Assembly (NCBI GenBank): GCA_024653775.1
Contig: JANLHZ010000184.1
Coordinates: forward strand, 1-44,385
Direction: 5' to 3'
Length of the DNA: 44,385 nt
From: Planctomycetota bacterium
GTDB taxonomy: Bacteria; Planctomycetota; UBA8742; JACQVU01; JANLHZ01
A model generated the notes under the pieces. It made no database searches. It saw only the letters and a program-made list of their open reading frames with translations, and was not told the DNA's origin. The position numbers were made by a program, and so were the translations under genes. This document shows positions 34,439-42,128 of the stretch, piece after piece. Position 1 is the first letter of the stretch. Each line of letters opens with the position of its first letter.

Positions 34439-34517
34439 TCAATCTGAAATCTGAAAACTGAATTTACTCGACCCTCGCCGCTCGATCCTCGACCCTCGAT
34501 CCTCGACCCTCGATCCT
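34439..34517. repeat. Low-complexity stutter upstream of tRNA-Val
   Basis: CTGAAATCTGAAAACTGAA is followed by about three copies of the 14-mer CTCGATCCTCGACC. It is similar in style, though not in sequence, to the tract beside tRNA-Ala and the one before the flotillin gene. Confidence 0.75.
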
Positions 34518-34522
34518 AAAAC

Positions 34523-34553
34523 AAAAAAGGGGGTCTCTTTCGAAACCCCCTTT
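34523..34553 (-). terminator. Terminator of the flagellin 2 - FlgM-like 1 unit
   Basis: On the minus strand AAAGGGGGT pairs with ACCCCCTTT (9 bp), followed by TTTG. It lies 23 bases after the FlgM-like stop. Confidence 0.88.
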
Positions 34554-34576
34554 CAAGAAGTTAACCGCCAGTGCGA

Positions 34577-34759
34577 TTAGTGGTGCTTGATGTCTTCTAA
34601 CAGCTCCTCGAAGATTGCCTCGAATTTTCCATCAACGTCATAAGACCCGCTGCGGATCAGTTCCCGAAGTTTGAGAACCTTCTGCTTGCGGTCGTCATCG
34701 AAGGAACGGAGGGCATCCTCTCGGCGCTTTTGTGCACGCTTCTTTGCTTGTGACACCAT
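34577..34759 (-). CDS. FlgM-like anti-sigma-28 factor 1
   Basis: 60 residues from ATG 34759, which has GGAGG seven bases upstream; the longer in-frame extension is out of keeping with that site. The N-terminal half is basic and probably disordered. The C-terminal half, QKVLKLRELIRSGSYDVDGK and IFEELLEDI, follows the FlgM pattern (helix, G-x-Y-x-V-D, helix), the part that holds sigma-28 inactive until FlgM is exported through the finished hook. It follows flagellin 2 after a strong hairpin. Its partner at 37.9 kb shares YDV(D/E)GK and IF(E/D)EL. It is short for FlgM, so this is a family-level inference. Confidence 0.6.
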   Translation of the reverse strand: MVSQAKKRAQKRREDALRSFDDDRKQKVLKLRELIRSGSYDVDGKFEAIFEELLEDIKHH

Positions 34760-34992
34760 GGGTTTGCCTCCATTAATGTCCTTGCAACGAGGGAGCGCGC
34801 CCTTCGTTTCAAAAGAGAGATCATCCCTTTTTCGAAGAAGGACGAGGCATGTACCGACTTCGGACGTCGAATTAGGAGAGACTCCCTCCGCGGTCTGGTG
34901 GACCGTCCAGAGCGAGACGCTCGCCGCTTCGATTATCCGATGAGTTTCCATACCTTTAACTTCCACGATCGCCAGGATATGACGAGGAGCCT

Positions 34993-35021
34993 GCCGGGGC
35001 GGTTTTTACGCCCGCCCCGGC
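34993..35021 (-). other. Strong hairpin just after flagellin 2
   Basis: A perfect 10-bp GC stem (GCCGGGGCGG/CCGCCCCGGC) starts 8 bases after the flagellin stop, without a U-run. It probably protects the flagellin mRNA 3' end or lowers read-through into the FlgM-like gene. The same arrangement follows flagellin 3. Confidence 0.7.
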
Positions 35022-35028
35022 CTCTCCA

Positions 35029-36717
35029 TTAACCAAGAAGACTGAGGACAGCCTGAGGCGCCAGATTTGCAGAAGCAAGCGTGGACACCGCCGCCTGGAA
35101 CAGGATCTGTGACCGCACGAAGTCGGTGGTCTCGGACGCGAAGTCCAGATCTCTGATTGAAGACTCCGTCGCGGAGAGGTTCTCGATCGCTACGTTGAGA
35201 CTGTCGATGTTTGGATCGATAGTGTTCGACTGGAGCGAGCCGAGGGCGGCTCTCGTTGCGGAAACCTGCGAAATCGCGGCGTCGATGATTCCCAGCGCGT
35301 TCTGCGGGTTTGCGCTGAGGTCGTTGTCGCCGCCGGTACGAAGAGAGCTGAGGAACCCGCCTTCGAGCGTGCCGCTGTTCGCGTTCGCCGTCGAGTCGTC
35401 GTTCTCCCTGCTGACTTCGAGACCGAGGTCCGCGGTGCGGATCGAGTTGATTCCAACCGTGATCCTGTCGCTCGGCAGCGCAGACTCGCTGAGCTGGAAC
35501 GAAAGACCGCTGTTCGAGGTGTTTGCGACTTTGAACAGGGTTCCCGACAGGAAGTTGGTAGAGCTCTCGACCTGACCGAGGTACTGATAACGCTGGCTGA
35601 ACGTGATGTCCGCCTGAAGTGTCGGCAGGTTCACGCTCACCTTGTTACCGTTGCCCGTGACCGGCGTAGAGCCGACGCGGACGACGATATCGGTACCGGA
35701 ATCGGAAATGATCTGCCCCGCCGCGCTCATGGTGCTGGTTCCATCGGTGGTGAAGTCGTTGTTGACCTTGTTGTAACCACCCGTGATGAAGGAATCGGTA
35801 ACCACGATCTTGAGCGAGGAGCTCGAAGCAGTGAGCCTCTCGAGGCTTATGGACTGGTCGGAGCCGTAGCCCGTGGAGAACAGCGCGAAGGACGCTCCTG
35901 AACCGCCGGTCGACATTCCCGACACCGAGGAGTTGGTCGCCGATGCGTACACGCCGGTCGCCGAGGTGTTGGCGTTGACCTGATCCATGAAGTCCTGGAA
36001 GGTGGAACCCGAAGCGAGGGAGATTTCCGCCACTCCGAGGTTTCCGGTGATGCGGAACTTGATCACGTCGCCCGTGCCGCCCGACGAAGCGGGGAGACCC
36101 GGGGAGCCGGAGATCAGTCTGCTCGTCGCGGCGACGCTGCCGCCGGTCGAAGCGAGACGGATAACCGCTCTCGAAGCGATCTGGGTGACTCCGAAGGTGA
36201 AAGACACGCTGGACGCGTTGTTCGCGAACTGCACGTTGTTCACCGCGAGGCCGTCGATCGCGCTCGACTTGTTCGTGATCTTGAACGCACTGCTTCCATC
36301 GAGAAGCGACTTGCTTCCGAAACGTGTCGCCGCGGCGATGCGATCGATGGCGTTCAGAGCCTGGTCGACCGATGCCTGTTCCGCGGCGATCTGTTCGGAG
36401 GTCAAGCTGCCTCCGTTAAGAGCGAACACGACGGACTCGCGAATCCCGACGAGTAGCGAGGAGACCTCGTTCAGAGCCGCTTCCGCGGTTCCGATGAGGT
36501 TCGACGCGAACTCCGAGTTGCGCACGGCCGCCTTCAGAGAGGCGGTCTGAGCCCGAAGCTGCTCGCTGATGACGAGCCCTGACGGATCGTCGGCAGCGGA
36601 GTTGATGCGAAGACCCGAAGAGAGTCTCTGCATGTTCTTCTGCTGTTTTCCATCGACAATATTGAGTTGCCGAAGGGCGGACATAGCCGCTGAATTGGTG
36701 TTAATCCGAAGTCCCAT
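35029..36717 (-). CDS. Flagellin 2
   Basis: 562 residues, a filament subunit. The N-terminus MGLRINTNSAAMSALRQLN and INSAADDPSGLVISEQLRAQ form D0/D1; the C-terminus LDFASETTDFVRSQILFQA to APQAVLSLLG completes them. The central region (about 150-430) is Ser/Gly/Thr-rich and would be exposed on the filament. It has the same length as flagellin 3 and is alike at most positions by eye, so the two arose by duplication. AAGGAGGAT lies at ideal spacing. A 10-bp hairpin and a FlgM-like gene follow. Confidence 0.96.
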   Translation of the reverse strand: MGLRINTNSAAMSALRQLNIVDGKQQKNMQRLSSGLRINSAADDPSGLVISEQLRAQTASLKAAVRNSEFASNLIGTAEAALNEVSSLLVGIRESVVFALNGGSLTSEQIAAEQASVDQALNAIDRIAAATRFGSKSLLDGSSAFKITNKSSAIDGLAVNNVQFANNASSVSFTFGVTQIASRAVIRLASTGGSVAATSRLISGSPGLPASSGGTGDVIKFRITGNLGVAEISLASGSTFQDFMDQVNANTSATGVYASATNSSVSGMSTGGSGASFALFSTGYGSDQSISLERLTASSSSLKIVVTDSFITGGYNKVNNDFTTDGTSTMSAAGQIISDSGTDIVVRVGSTPVTGNGNKVSVNLPTLQADITFSQRYQYLGQVESSTNFLSGTLFKVANTSNSGLSFQLSESALPSDRITVGINSIRTADLGLEVSRENDDSTANANSGTLEGGFLSSLRTGGDNDLSANPQNALGIIDAAISQVSATRAALGSLQSNTIDPNIDSLNVAIENLSATESSIRDLDFASETTDFVRSQILFQAAVSTLASANLAPQAVLSLLG

Positions 36718-36746
36718 GACTTCTTATCCTCCTTGACAATTGGTGA

Positions 36747-36768
36747 TTGGGTTCGTCCGTGAACCCAA
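36747..36768 (-). promoter_or_regulatory. ANGGAN hairpin next to the flagellin 2 ribosome site
   Basis: TTGGGTTC-ACGGAC-GAACCCAA: a perfect 8-bp stem with hexaloop ACGGAC, ending about 14 bases before AAGGAGG. A hexaloop of form A-N-GGA-N is the optimal CsrA target. Confidence 0.65.
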
Positions 36769-36937
36769 GTGAAATGGATCGTCACCGGACGAGGTTGGGA
36801 AATCCTCGATCCTGAAACGCTCCTTAAAGTTTTTTCCGGTTGACAGCCTTCCGACACGGATGCCCCGAGCGACGTTTTTGGGGAAGGTCGCAAGGATGGA
36901 CCCGAGCAGAACTCGCACGCATCCGGAAAACCCCCGC

Positions 36938-36988
36938 TGGATGTCCCTATCCACGAGGGCACGTTTGCTTCATAGGCAACTCCTCCTT
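36938..36988 (-). promoter_or_regulatory. Leader peptide and ANGGAN hairpin of flagellin 2
   Basis: A strong ribosome site (AAGGAGGA, 36981-36988) precedes ATG 36973. The frame MKQTCPRG then stops at UAG (36947-36949). That stop lies in hairpin TGGAT-AGGGAC-ATCCA (36938-36953), whose loop is again A-N-GGA-N. A translating ribosome would open this hairpin. The flagellin start is about 230 bases further on. Confidence 0.5.
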
Positions 36989-36990
36989 TC

Positions 36991-37707
36991 TATCAATACC
37001 AACTTGCATGAAAGAAATTAGAAATCTATCGATGACTCCGCGAATCACAGTCAGCGCGCAATCGAACCTTGAACGTCCGGCATCGCGCAGCCCGCGCTCA
37101 GCGCATCCTTAGTAACTATCTCAAGCTCCGGGAATGCTTCCGCCATCGTCTGCGCAAAAGCCTTCGGACGCCTCGTTCAGAGGCTCCGAAACCTCAAATC
37201 TTTCTGCTTGAGACAGTTCCTTAAGCGTTTCCGGCTTGTAACCGTGCCTTCGTCCGCTTGTTCGCCGGAAGAGCCAGGACTCCAGATTTATGGACTCGCT
37301 ATAGCTCTACCCGGGTCGTAAGTGAACGAACTCATCAACCTTGCCGGATACCCGCTCCTTCCGCGCATATCGGACTTAGAAAGCCCGCACCAATGTCGAA
37401 TCGTTTCGAAATTTGCGCGCACGATCCATCGTCTGTAACGCATGGAGCCGATTTTGAACCCCCGGCGGATCGAACTGGAGAGGAATTCGACCCTTGCAAC
37501 CAGGAATTATTTGTAGCTTGTACGTCGAAGCCTTAAAAGGTTTGGACGCGATAGTCAGACGTCAGCCCCGAATTGCGGAGCCTGGTCCCGTGAATTGGTC
37601 CGGCGAAGGCGATCCGTCGCCCCCGTGGTTCCAGCCATTATTGAGGCGTCCCTCCGTGAACGCTCCTTGAAAACGCCGCGTCCGGTGCGTGCGGACGAAA
37701 CGTCGAA
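36991..37707. other. Untranslated region upstream of flagellin 2
   Basis: No convincing gene. Minus-strand reading shows many GGA triplets, some in hairpin loops: GGCG-ACGGAT-CGCC at 37608-37621 and a stem with loop containing ACGGAGGG near 37645-37670. Frames such as the one at 37258-37536 have no ribosome site. It probably holds the flagellin 2 promoter, and perhaps an old leader or a small RNA (inference). Confidence 0.4.
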
Positions 37708-37769
37708 CCAAAAAAAATGGTTCCTCTCGATTCGCACGGCCTGCGTGGACGCGCGTATCGGGAGGAACC
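37708..37769 (-). terminator. Terminator of the flagellin 3 - FlgM-like 2 unit
   Basis: On the minus strand GGTTCCTC (37769-37762) pairs with GAGGAACC (37726-37719), and ATTTTTTTTGG follows. The loop is long (35 bases). It lies 85 bases after the FlgM-like stop. Confidence 0.7.
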
Positions 37770-37854
37770 TCAGAATGTTTCAGGCATTTTAGAAGAAGCA
37801 TTTTCTTGCCCGAGTCGTTGTTTTGTAACTCATATCGAATTCGTTCTTAGAAGG

Positions 37855-38043
37855 TCATTTCCTCATCGCGTCTTTGCACAGCTCATCGAAAATGAGGTCG
37901 AGTTTTCCCTCGACGTCGTAGTTGCCTTCGAGAATCTGTTGTCTGATTCGAAGCACGCGAAGATCGCGATCCTCCTGGGACAACTTCGAGCGATGTCGCA
38001 CGTTCTTATCCAGGTCGGATCTTTTTTTACCCAGTTTCGGCAT
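37855..38043 (-). CDS. FlgM-like anti-sigma-28 factor 2
   Basis: 62 residues. A basic N-terminus (MPKLGKKRSDLDKNVRHRSK) precedes LRVLRIRQQILEGNYDVEGK and LDLIFDELCKDAM, the FlgM-like helix-turn-helix tail shared with the protein at 34577-34759. AAAGGA is 8 bases before the ATG. It stands directly after flagellin 3, mirroring the other unit. If it does bind sigma-28, a second copy coupled to a second flagellin would tie anti-sigma dosage to filament production (inference). Confidence 0.6.
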   Translation of the reverse strand: MPKLGKKRSDLDKNVRHRSKLSQEDRDLRVLRIRQQILEGNYDVEGKLDLIFDELCKDAMRK

Positions 38044-38103
38044 ATTGACAGTCCTTTCAGATCACGGTGGTACTTCAGTAGTCGGGTCGAAAGTCAGAGA
38101 GCC

Positions 38104-38128
38104 GGGGTGGGAGGAATTCTCCCACCCC
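38104..38128 (-). other. Strong hairpin just after flagellin 3
   Basis: GGGGTGGGAG/CTCCCACCCC, a perfect 10-bp stem with a 5-base loop, 23 bases past the flagellin stop, with no U-run. Same position as the hairpin after flagellin 2 but unrelated sequence. Confidence 0.7.
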
Positions 38129-38151
38129 CATATCTCTCTTGACCATCCCTA

Positions 38152-39840
38152 CTACTGCAGCAGTGAAAGCACGGTCTGCGGAATCAGGTTCGCCGAGGCG
38201 AGGGTCGAAACCGCCGCCTGGAAGAGAATCTGTGACCGCACGAAGTCCGTGGTCTCGGACGCGAAGTCGAGATCGCGGATCGCGCTTTCCGTGGCGCTGA
38301 GGTTCTCGATGGCGACGTTGAGGCTGTCGATGTTCGGATCGAGAGTGTTCTTCTGGAGCGAGCCCAGCGAACTCCTGATTCCGGACACCTGCTCGATAGC
38401 CGCGTCGACGATCTGAAGAGCGTTCTGCGGGTTAGAGCTGAGGTCGTTGTCGCCTCCGGTGACGAGCGAACTGAGGAAGCCTCCCTGGAGGACTCCGGCG
38501 TTCGCGTTCGCCGTTCCGACTTCGTTCTCCCTGCTGATCTCGTATCCGAGAGCCGCGGTCCTGACGGAATCTAGACCGACGGAAATGCGATCGCTCGGAA
38601 GCGCGCTTTCCGCGAGCTGGAAGGTCAGTCCGCTGTTAGAACTGTTCAGCACGGTGATGAGATTTCCGGAGAGGAAGTTAGTCGTGGGCGAGGTCTGCCC
38701 GAGCACCTGGTAGCGCTGGCCGAACACGACATCCGCCTGCAGAGTGGGCAGGTTCACGGAAATCTTGTTGCCTTTGCCGGTGACGGGAGTCGATCCGACG
38801 CGAACGACGATATCCTGGCCGATGTCGCTGACGATTTCGCCCTTCTGGCTCATTGTGCTGATGCCGTCGGTGGTGAAATCGCCGTTCACCTTGTTGAAGC
38901 CGCCTGCGACGAACGCGTCGGTAAGGACGATCTTCGTGGTGGACGAACTCGCGGTGATGCGCTCCATCGAAATCTGCTGGTCGGAACCGAATCCCACGCT
39001 GAAGAGCGCGAAGGACGCACCGGACCCGCCCGAGCTCGCCCCCGATAGAGAGCTGTTCGTGCCGGACGCGAAAACGCCCGTCGCGGAGGTGTTCGCGTTG
39101 ACCTGATCCATGAAATCCTGGAAGGTCGAACCCGAGGCGAGCGAGATTTCAGCGACGCCGAGGTTTCCGGTGATGCGGAACCTGATGACTTCGCCCGTTC
39201 CGCCCGAAGAGGCGGGAAGACCCGGAGAACCGGAAATCAGCCTGCTCGTCGCCGCGACGCTTCCACCGGTGGAGGCGAGACGAATTGTCGCGCGCGATGC
39301 GACCTGCATCACTCCAAACGTAAAGGTAACGCTGCTTGAGTTTGCGTTGAACTTCACGTTCCGAAGCGAGAAGCTGTCGATTGCGCTCGACTTGTCACTG
39401 ATCTTGAACGCGGCGCTACCGTCGAGGAGCGACTTCGAGCCGAACCTCGTCGCAGCCGCGATGCGATCGATCGCGCTGAGTGCGCGGTCGACCGTGGACT
39501 GCTCGGCGGCGATCTGTTCGCTTGTGAGCGTTCCACCGTTTAGCGCGTAAACCACGGATTCGCGTATCCCGACTAGCAGCGAAGACACCTCGTTAAGAGC
39601 TGCCTCCGCCGTACCAATCAGGTTTGAAGCGAATTCCGAGTTTCTCACCGCCGCTTTAAGACTGGCGGTCTGCGCGCGTAGCTGCTCGCTGATCACCAGA
39701 CCCGACGGATCGTCGGCGGCGGAGTTGATTCGGAGTCCCGTGGAAAGTCTCTGAAGATTCTTGCTTTGTCCGCGATCTACTATTGCAAGTTGGCGCAGAG
39801 CGGACATAGCCGCAGAATTGGTATTGATTCTAAGTCCCAT
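38152..39840 (-). CDS. Flagellin 3
   Basis: 562 residues from ATG 39840 (AAGGAGGAT just upstream; the longer in-frame extension is rejected). The ends match flagellin 2 closely (MGLRINTNSAAMSALRQLA; LDFASETTDFVRSQILFQA; tail IPQTVLSLLQ). Differences cluster in the middle, as expected for paralogues with different surface domains. It heads the second flagellin/FlgM-like unit and has the longest structured leader in the window. A candidate sigma-28 promoter lies at 40194-40221. Confidence 0.96.
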   Translation of the reverse strand: MGLRINTNSAAMSALRQLAIVDRGQSKNLQRLSTGLRINSAADDPSGLVISEQLRAQTASLKAAVRNSEFASNLIGTAEAALNEVSSLLVGIRESVVYALNGGTLTSEQIAAEQSTVDRALSAIDRIAAATRFGSKSLLDGSAAFKISDKSSAIDSFSLRNVKFNANSSSVTFTFGVMQVASRATIRLASTGGSVAATSRLISGSPGLPASSGGTGEVIRFRITGNLGVAEISLASGSTFQDFMDQVNANTSATGVFASGTNSSLSGASSGGSGASFALFSVGFGSDQQISMERITASSSTTKIVLTDAFVAGGFNKVNGDFTTDGISTMSQKGEIVSDIGQDIVVRVGSTPVTGKGNKISVNLPTLQADVVFGQRYQVLGQTSPTTNFLSGNLITVLNSSNSGLTFQLAESALPSDRISVGLDSVRTAALGYEISRENEVGTANANAGVLQGGFLSSLVTGGDNDLSSNPQNALQIVDAAIEQVSGIRSSLGSLQKNTLDPNIDSLNVAIENLSATESAIRDLDFASETTDFVRSQILFQAAVSTLASANLIPQTVLSLLQ

Positions 39841-39866
39841 TACTTCAATCCTCCTTGATTGATAAA

Positions 39867-39888
39867 ATTTGGACGTCCCTGTCCAAAT
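39867..39888 (-). promoter_or_regulatory. ANGGAN hairpin of flagellin 3
   Basis: ATTTGGAC-AGGGAC-GTCCAAAT: a perfect 8-bp stem with hexaloop AGGGAC, identical to the loop of the distal flagellin 2 hairpin, about 9 bases before AAGGAGG. Confidence 0.68.
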
Positions 39889-39925
39889 GGACAATGCAAA
39901 TAGCACGGTCCACAACGAAGCGACG

Positions 39926-40071
39926 CAGGTTTCCCTAACCTGAACCGCTTAACGCCTGCCTCGCGCAATTGTCCCAGAGCGCGGGGAAAACGTTTTTGAC
40001 TCCGCGGAATCTCGTCCCATGAGATTGGTTCCGCATTGTCGGATAGAGTTTTTTCTCTACATCACCTCCTT
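39926..40071 (-). promoter_or_regulatory. Distal leader of flagellin 3 with GGA hairpins and a decoy Shine-Dalgarno
   Basis: CAGGTT-AGGGA-AACCTG (39926-39942) and AATCTC-ATGGGAC-GAGATT (40008-40026) present GGA in loops. At 40061-40071 AAGGAGGTGAT matches the expected 16S 3' tail over 11 bases but is followed only by an ATG-TAG pair with too-short spacing, so it cannot start a useful protein. Confidence 0.5.
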
Positions 40072-40193
40072 CTGAATTTAAATGAAAAGAGTAGGCGCCC
40101 GGTCTTCGAGTACCTTTGGTGATGCGCTGGAGTCCCAATTCCATCGCTTCACCTTCAGCGTCGTGTCCCAGGCTGAAAATAAACTTATTCCAT

Positions 40194-40221
40194 ATTTCGG
40201 CGAAATCTGTTTACGACTTGA
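40194..40221 (-). promoter_or_regulatory. Possible sigma-28 promoter of flagellin 3
   Basis: Minus strand TCAAGTCG (-35) and GCCGAAAT (-10) with 12 bases between, against consensus TAAAGTTT-N11-GCCGATAA (5 of 8 and 6 of 8). It would give a leader of roughly 345 bases. No equally good match was found before the other two flagellins. Confidence 0.35.
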
Positions 40222-40338
40222 GAGAAAATAATTTTTTTCTCCGAAATCGACGAATTCAGCCGCTATGGGCGATTTCGATGGGAACCGCTTAGCTCACCTC
40301 GGTACTCCGCACGCCCGGCGCGGGTTCGACGACGGGAT

Positions 40339-41223
40339 TCATCCACCCGAGGCAGTTTCCGCCGGCGGGGCGCCGATCCACGCGAGGAGCTGTTCCGCTG
40401 CGGCCTTGTACTCGTCCGGCTTCTTGTAAAGAGTGTCCGGCGTGTGCGAAACGTTCTCGAAGCCGACGAACTTCTTTTCTCCCGCGTAGAGATCGCAGAC
40501 TTCGCTCGATGCGTCGTAGCTGCAAATCGGGTCCGCGTCGCCGTGGACGAAAATCGCGGGAACCTTGCACAGAGGCGCAAGGCTGCGCACGTCCATCTCC
40601 ACAGGAACCTGCGCGGAAAAGCAAAGTGCGAGCGGGTACAGCACGAACATATCCCGCGCGTGAATCTCGTAGGGAATGTCCGCGAGGCCGTCGAGGAAGA
40701 CGCCCGCGACCTTCTTTTCCTTCGCGAGGTGCATCGAAACGGTAGTTCCGAGGGAAATGCCGACGCCGACGATCTTCTCCGGGTCGACGCCTTCGAGAGT
40801 CAGGAGTTTCGCGAGCGCGGATTCCGCGTCGTGTGCGAGCACGTCGACGTCTATGTCGCCTTCGCTTCCGCCGAAGCCGGTATAGTCGTAGAGCATGGCG
40901 CTACAGCCGACGTCATTCCAGAATTTCGCAAAGATGCGGAAGCTTCGCAGCGAACGCGCATTTCCGTGGGAGATCAGCGCGGTAGCGCGCGGGCTTTCCA
41001 CCGGGAACCACGCCGCGTCGAGCCTATAGCCTCCGGACTCCTCGATTTCGATCTTCGCGCCGGACTCGCTCGCCTCCGCGATTTCAGAGGCGGAGATTCC
41101 GCCGTCGATTTTCTCAGGGTGGAGCAGGAAGTATTCGATGCACCCTGGAAGAAACGTCAGCGCGCACACGCAGACGTACGCAAACGAGAGTAAATACAAA
41201 GATCGCTTCGCCAGGTTCTTCAT
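40339..41223 (-). CDS. Alpha/beta hydrolase lipoprotein
   Basis: 294 residues from ATG 41223 (GAGG upstream). The signal ends in LPGC, a lipobox, so the protein is lipid-anchored. The fold shows SHGNARS (oxyanion region), the nucleophile elbow GVGISLGTT (Ser in GxSxG), Asp in FVHGDADPIC and His in NVSHTPD, completing Ser-Asp-His. It resembles the YfhR/BEM46-type hydrolases that cleave esters or amides at membranes; the substrate is unknown. It is divergent from the NfeD-flotillin operon, with about 210 bases between. Confidence 0.9.
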   Translation of the reverse strand: MKNLAKRSLYLLSFAYVCVCALTFLPGCIEYFLLHPEKIDGGISASEIAEASESGAKIEIEESGGYRLDAAWFPVESPRATALISHGNARSLRSFRIFAKFWNDVGCSAMLYDYTGFGGSEGDIDVDVLAHDAESALAKLLTLEGVDPEKIVGVGISLGTTVSMHLAKEKKVAGVFLDGLADIPYEIHARDMFVLYPLALCFSAQVPVEMDVRSLAPLCKVPAIFVHGDADPICSYDASSEVCDLYAGEKKFVGFENVSHTPDTLYKKPDEYKAAAEQLLAWIGAPPAETASGG

Positions 41224-41435
41224 TTTAGGCCTCGATATGATATTGGATTTCGAACGGCGGCGCCGATTCCGGAAATTGCGATTCCGGCCCGCAGGTCTTC
41301 CCACTATCCACTTTCCCCGGACTTCTGGCAACAGGGAACTTTCGGGTTGTCTCCGCATTGCGACATACTTCGTTCTTCGTTGAACCTTTCGTTTGGTCGT
41401 GCGTACAATGAGTATCACAAACCCGGAGGCTCGAA

Positions 41436-42062
41436 ATGACGCTTTCAATTCTCGCTGAACTCCCCGAAGAATTGCAGACCACGTTTAACGTGTACATTGC
41501 GATGCTCGTTTTCGGAGGGGTGTTCATCGTCCTTTCCGCTGTTCTGGCGTCCGGACTAGGCCACGGGGACATCGGGCACGGCGGAGACGCGGGGGGCGCG
41601 GGGCACGCTGGGGATTCGTCCGACTCCGGAGGCCACGGCGGCGGGTTCAATTTTCCGCAGGTGACTGTCTGGTCGCCGCTGATTATCAGCTTCTTCATCG
41701 CGTTCACCGCGGGAGTCGGCGCGGCGGTCACGTACTATTACGAAGTCTCCGCGATGTATTCCGCGCCCTGCGGGGTCGTCGGCGGCGCGATCGGCACGAT
41801 GCTGGTCCTTTATATGATCAACGATATTATAGGTCGGATGCAGGGAACGAGCCACATCGCGGACGCTGACTGCGTCGGAGCGATCGCGACGATCATCACT
41901 CCCGTGCCGGAAAACGGCCTCGGCGAAATCCGCTATGAACTCGGCGGCGTGCTTCAGACTTCGCCCGCGCGGTCCGCGACTTCCACGGCGATCGAGCGGG
42001 GCGCGAAGGTGAAAATTCTGAGCGTGAATTCAGGAAACTGCGTGGTACAGACCGAGAGCTGA
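41436..42062 (+). CDS. NfeD-like membrane protein (YuaF type)
   Basis: 208 residues. One hydrophobic helix is near 18-40, then a Gly/His/Asp-rich loop (HGDIGHGGDAGG), two further helices (about 88-110 and 118-137), and a C-terminal beta-barrel OB-like domain (about 150-205). This is the layout of NfeD-family partners that sit beside flotillin genes and help organise membrane microdomains. GGAGG is six bases before the ATG. The flotillin gene begins 66 bases after its stop, on the same strand. Confidence 0.85.
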   Translation: MTLSILAELPEELQTTFNVYIAMLVFGGVFIVLSAVLASGLGHGDIGHGGDAGGAGHAGDSSDSGGHGGGFNFPQVTVWSPLIISFFIAFTAGVGAAVTYYYEVSAMYSAPCGVVGGAIGTMLVLYMINDIIGRMQGTSHIADADCVGAIATIITPVPENGLGEIRYELGGVLQTSPARSATSTAIERGAKVKILSVNSGNCVVQTES

Positions 42063-42068
42063 GAAACG

Positions 42069-42112
42069 CAAACAACCAAAAACCAACAACTGACCACTAA
42101 CAACTATCCACA
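42069..42112. repeat. AC-rich stutter between NfeD and flotillin
   Basis: Repeated CAAC and ACCA words (AACAACCAAAAACCAACAACT) with no coding potential, like the tracts near both tRNA genes. Confidence 0.6.
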
Positions 42113-42128
42113 ATTACTGGAGGAATGA

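Noticed and set aside
34577-34966. Longer 129-residue form of FlgM-like protein 1
   Set aside because: The extension precedes a perfect GGAGG site at the internal ATG and shows no similarity to the second copy.
37258-37536. 92-residue plus-strand open frame between the flagellin units
   Set aside because: Composition is unlike a protein, there is no ribosome site, and it overlaps the probable flagellin 2 leader or promoter region.
39935-40144. 69-residue minus-strand frame in the flagellin 3 leader
   Set aside because: It runs through the decoy Shine-Dalgarno and GGA hairpins, has no start with proper spacing, and has no counterpart in the flagellin 2 leader.
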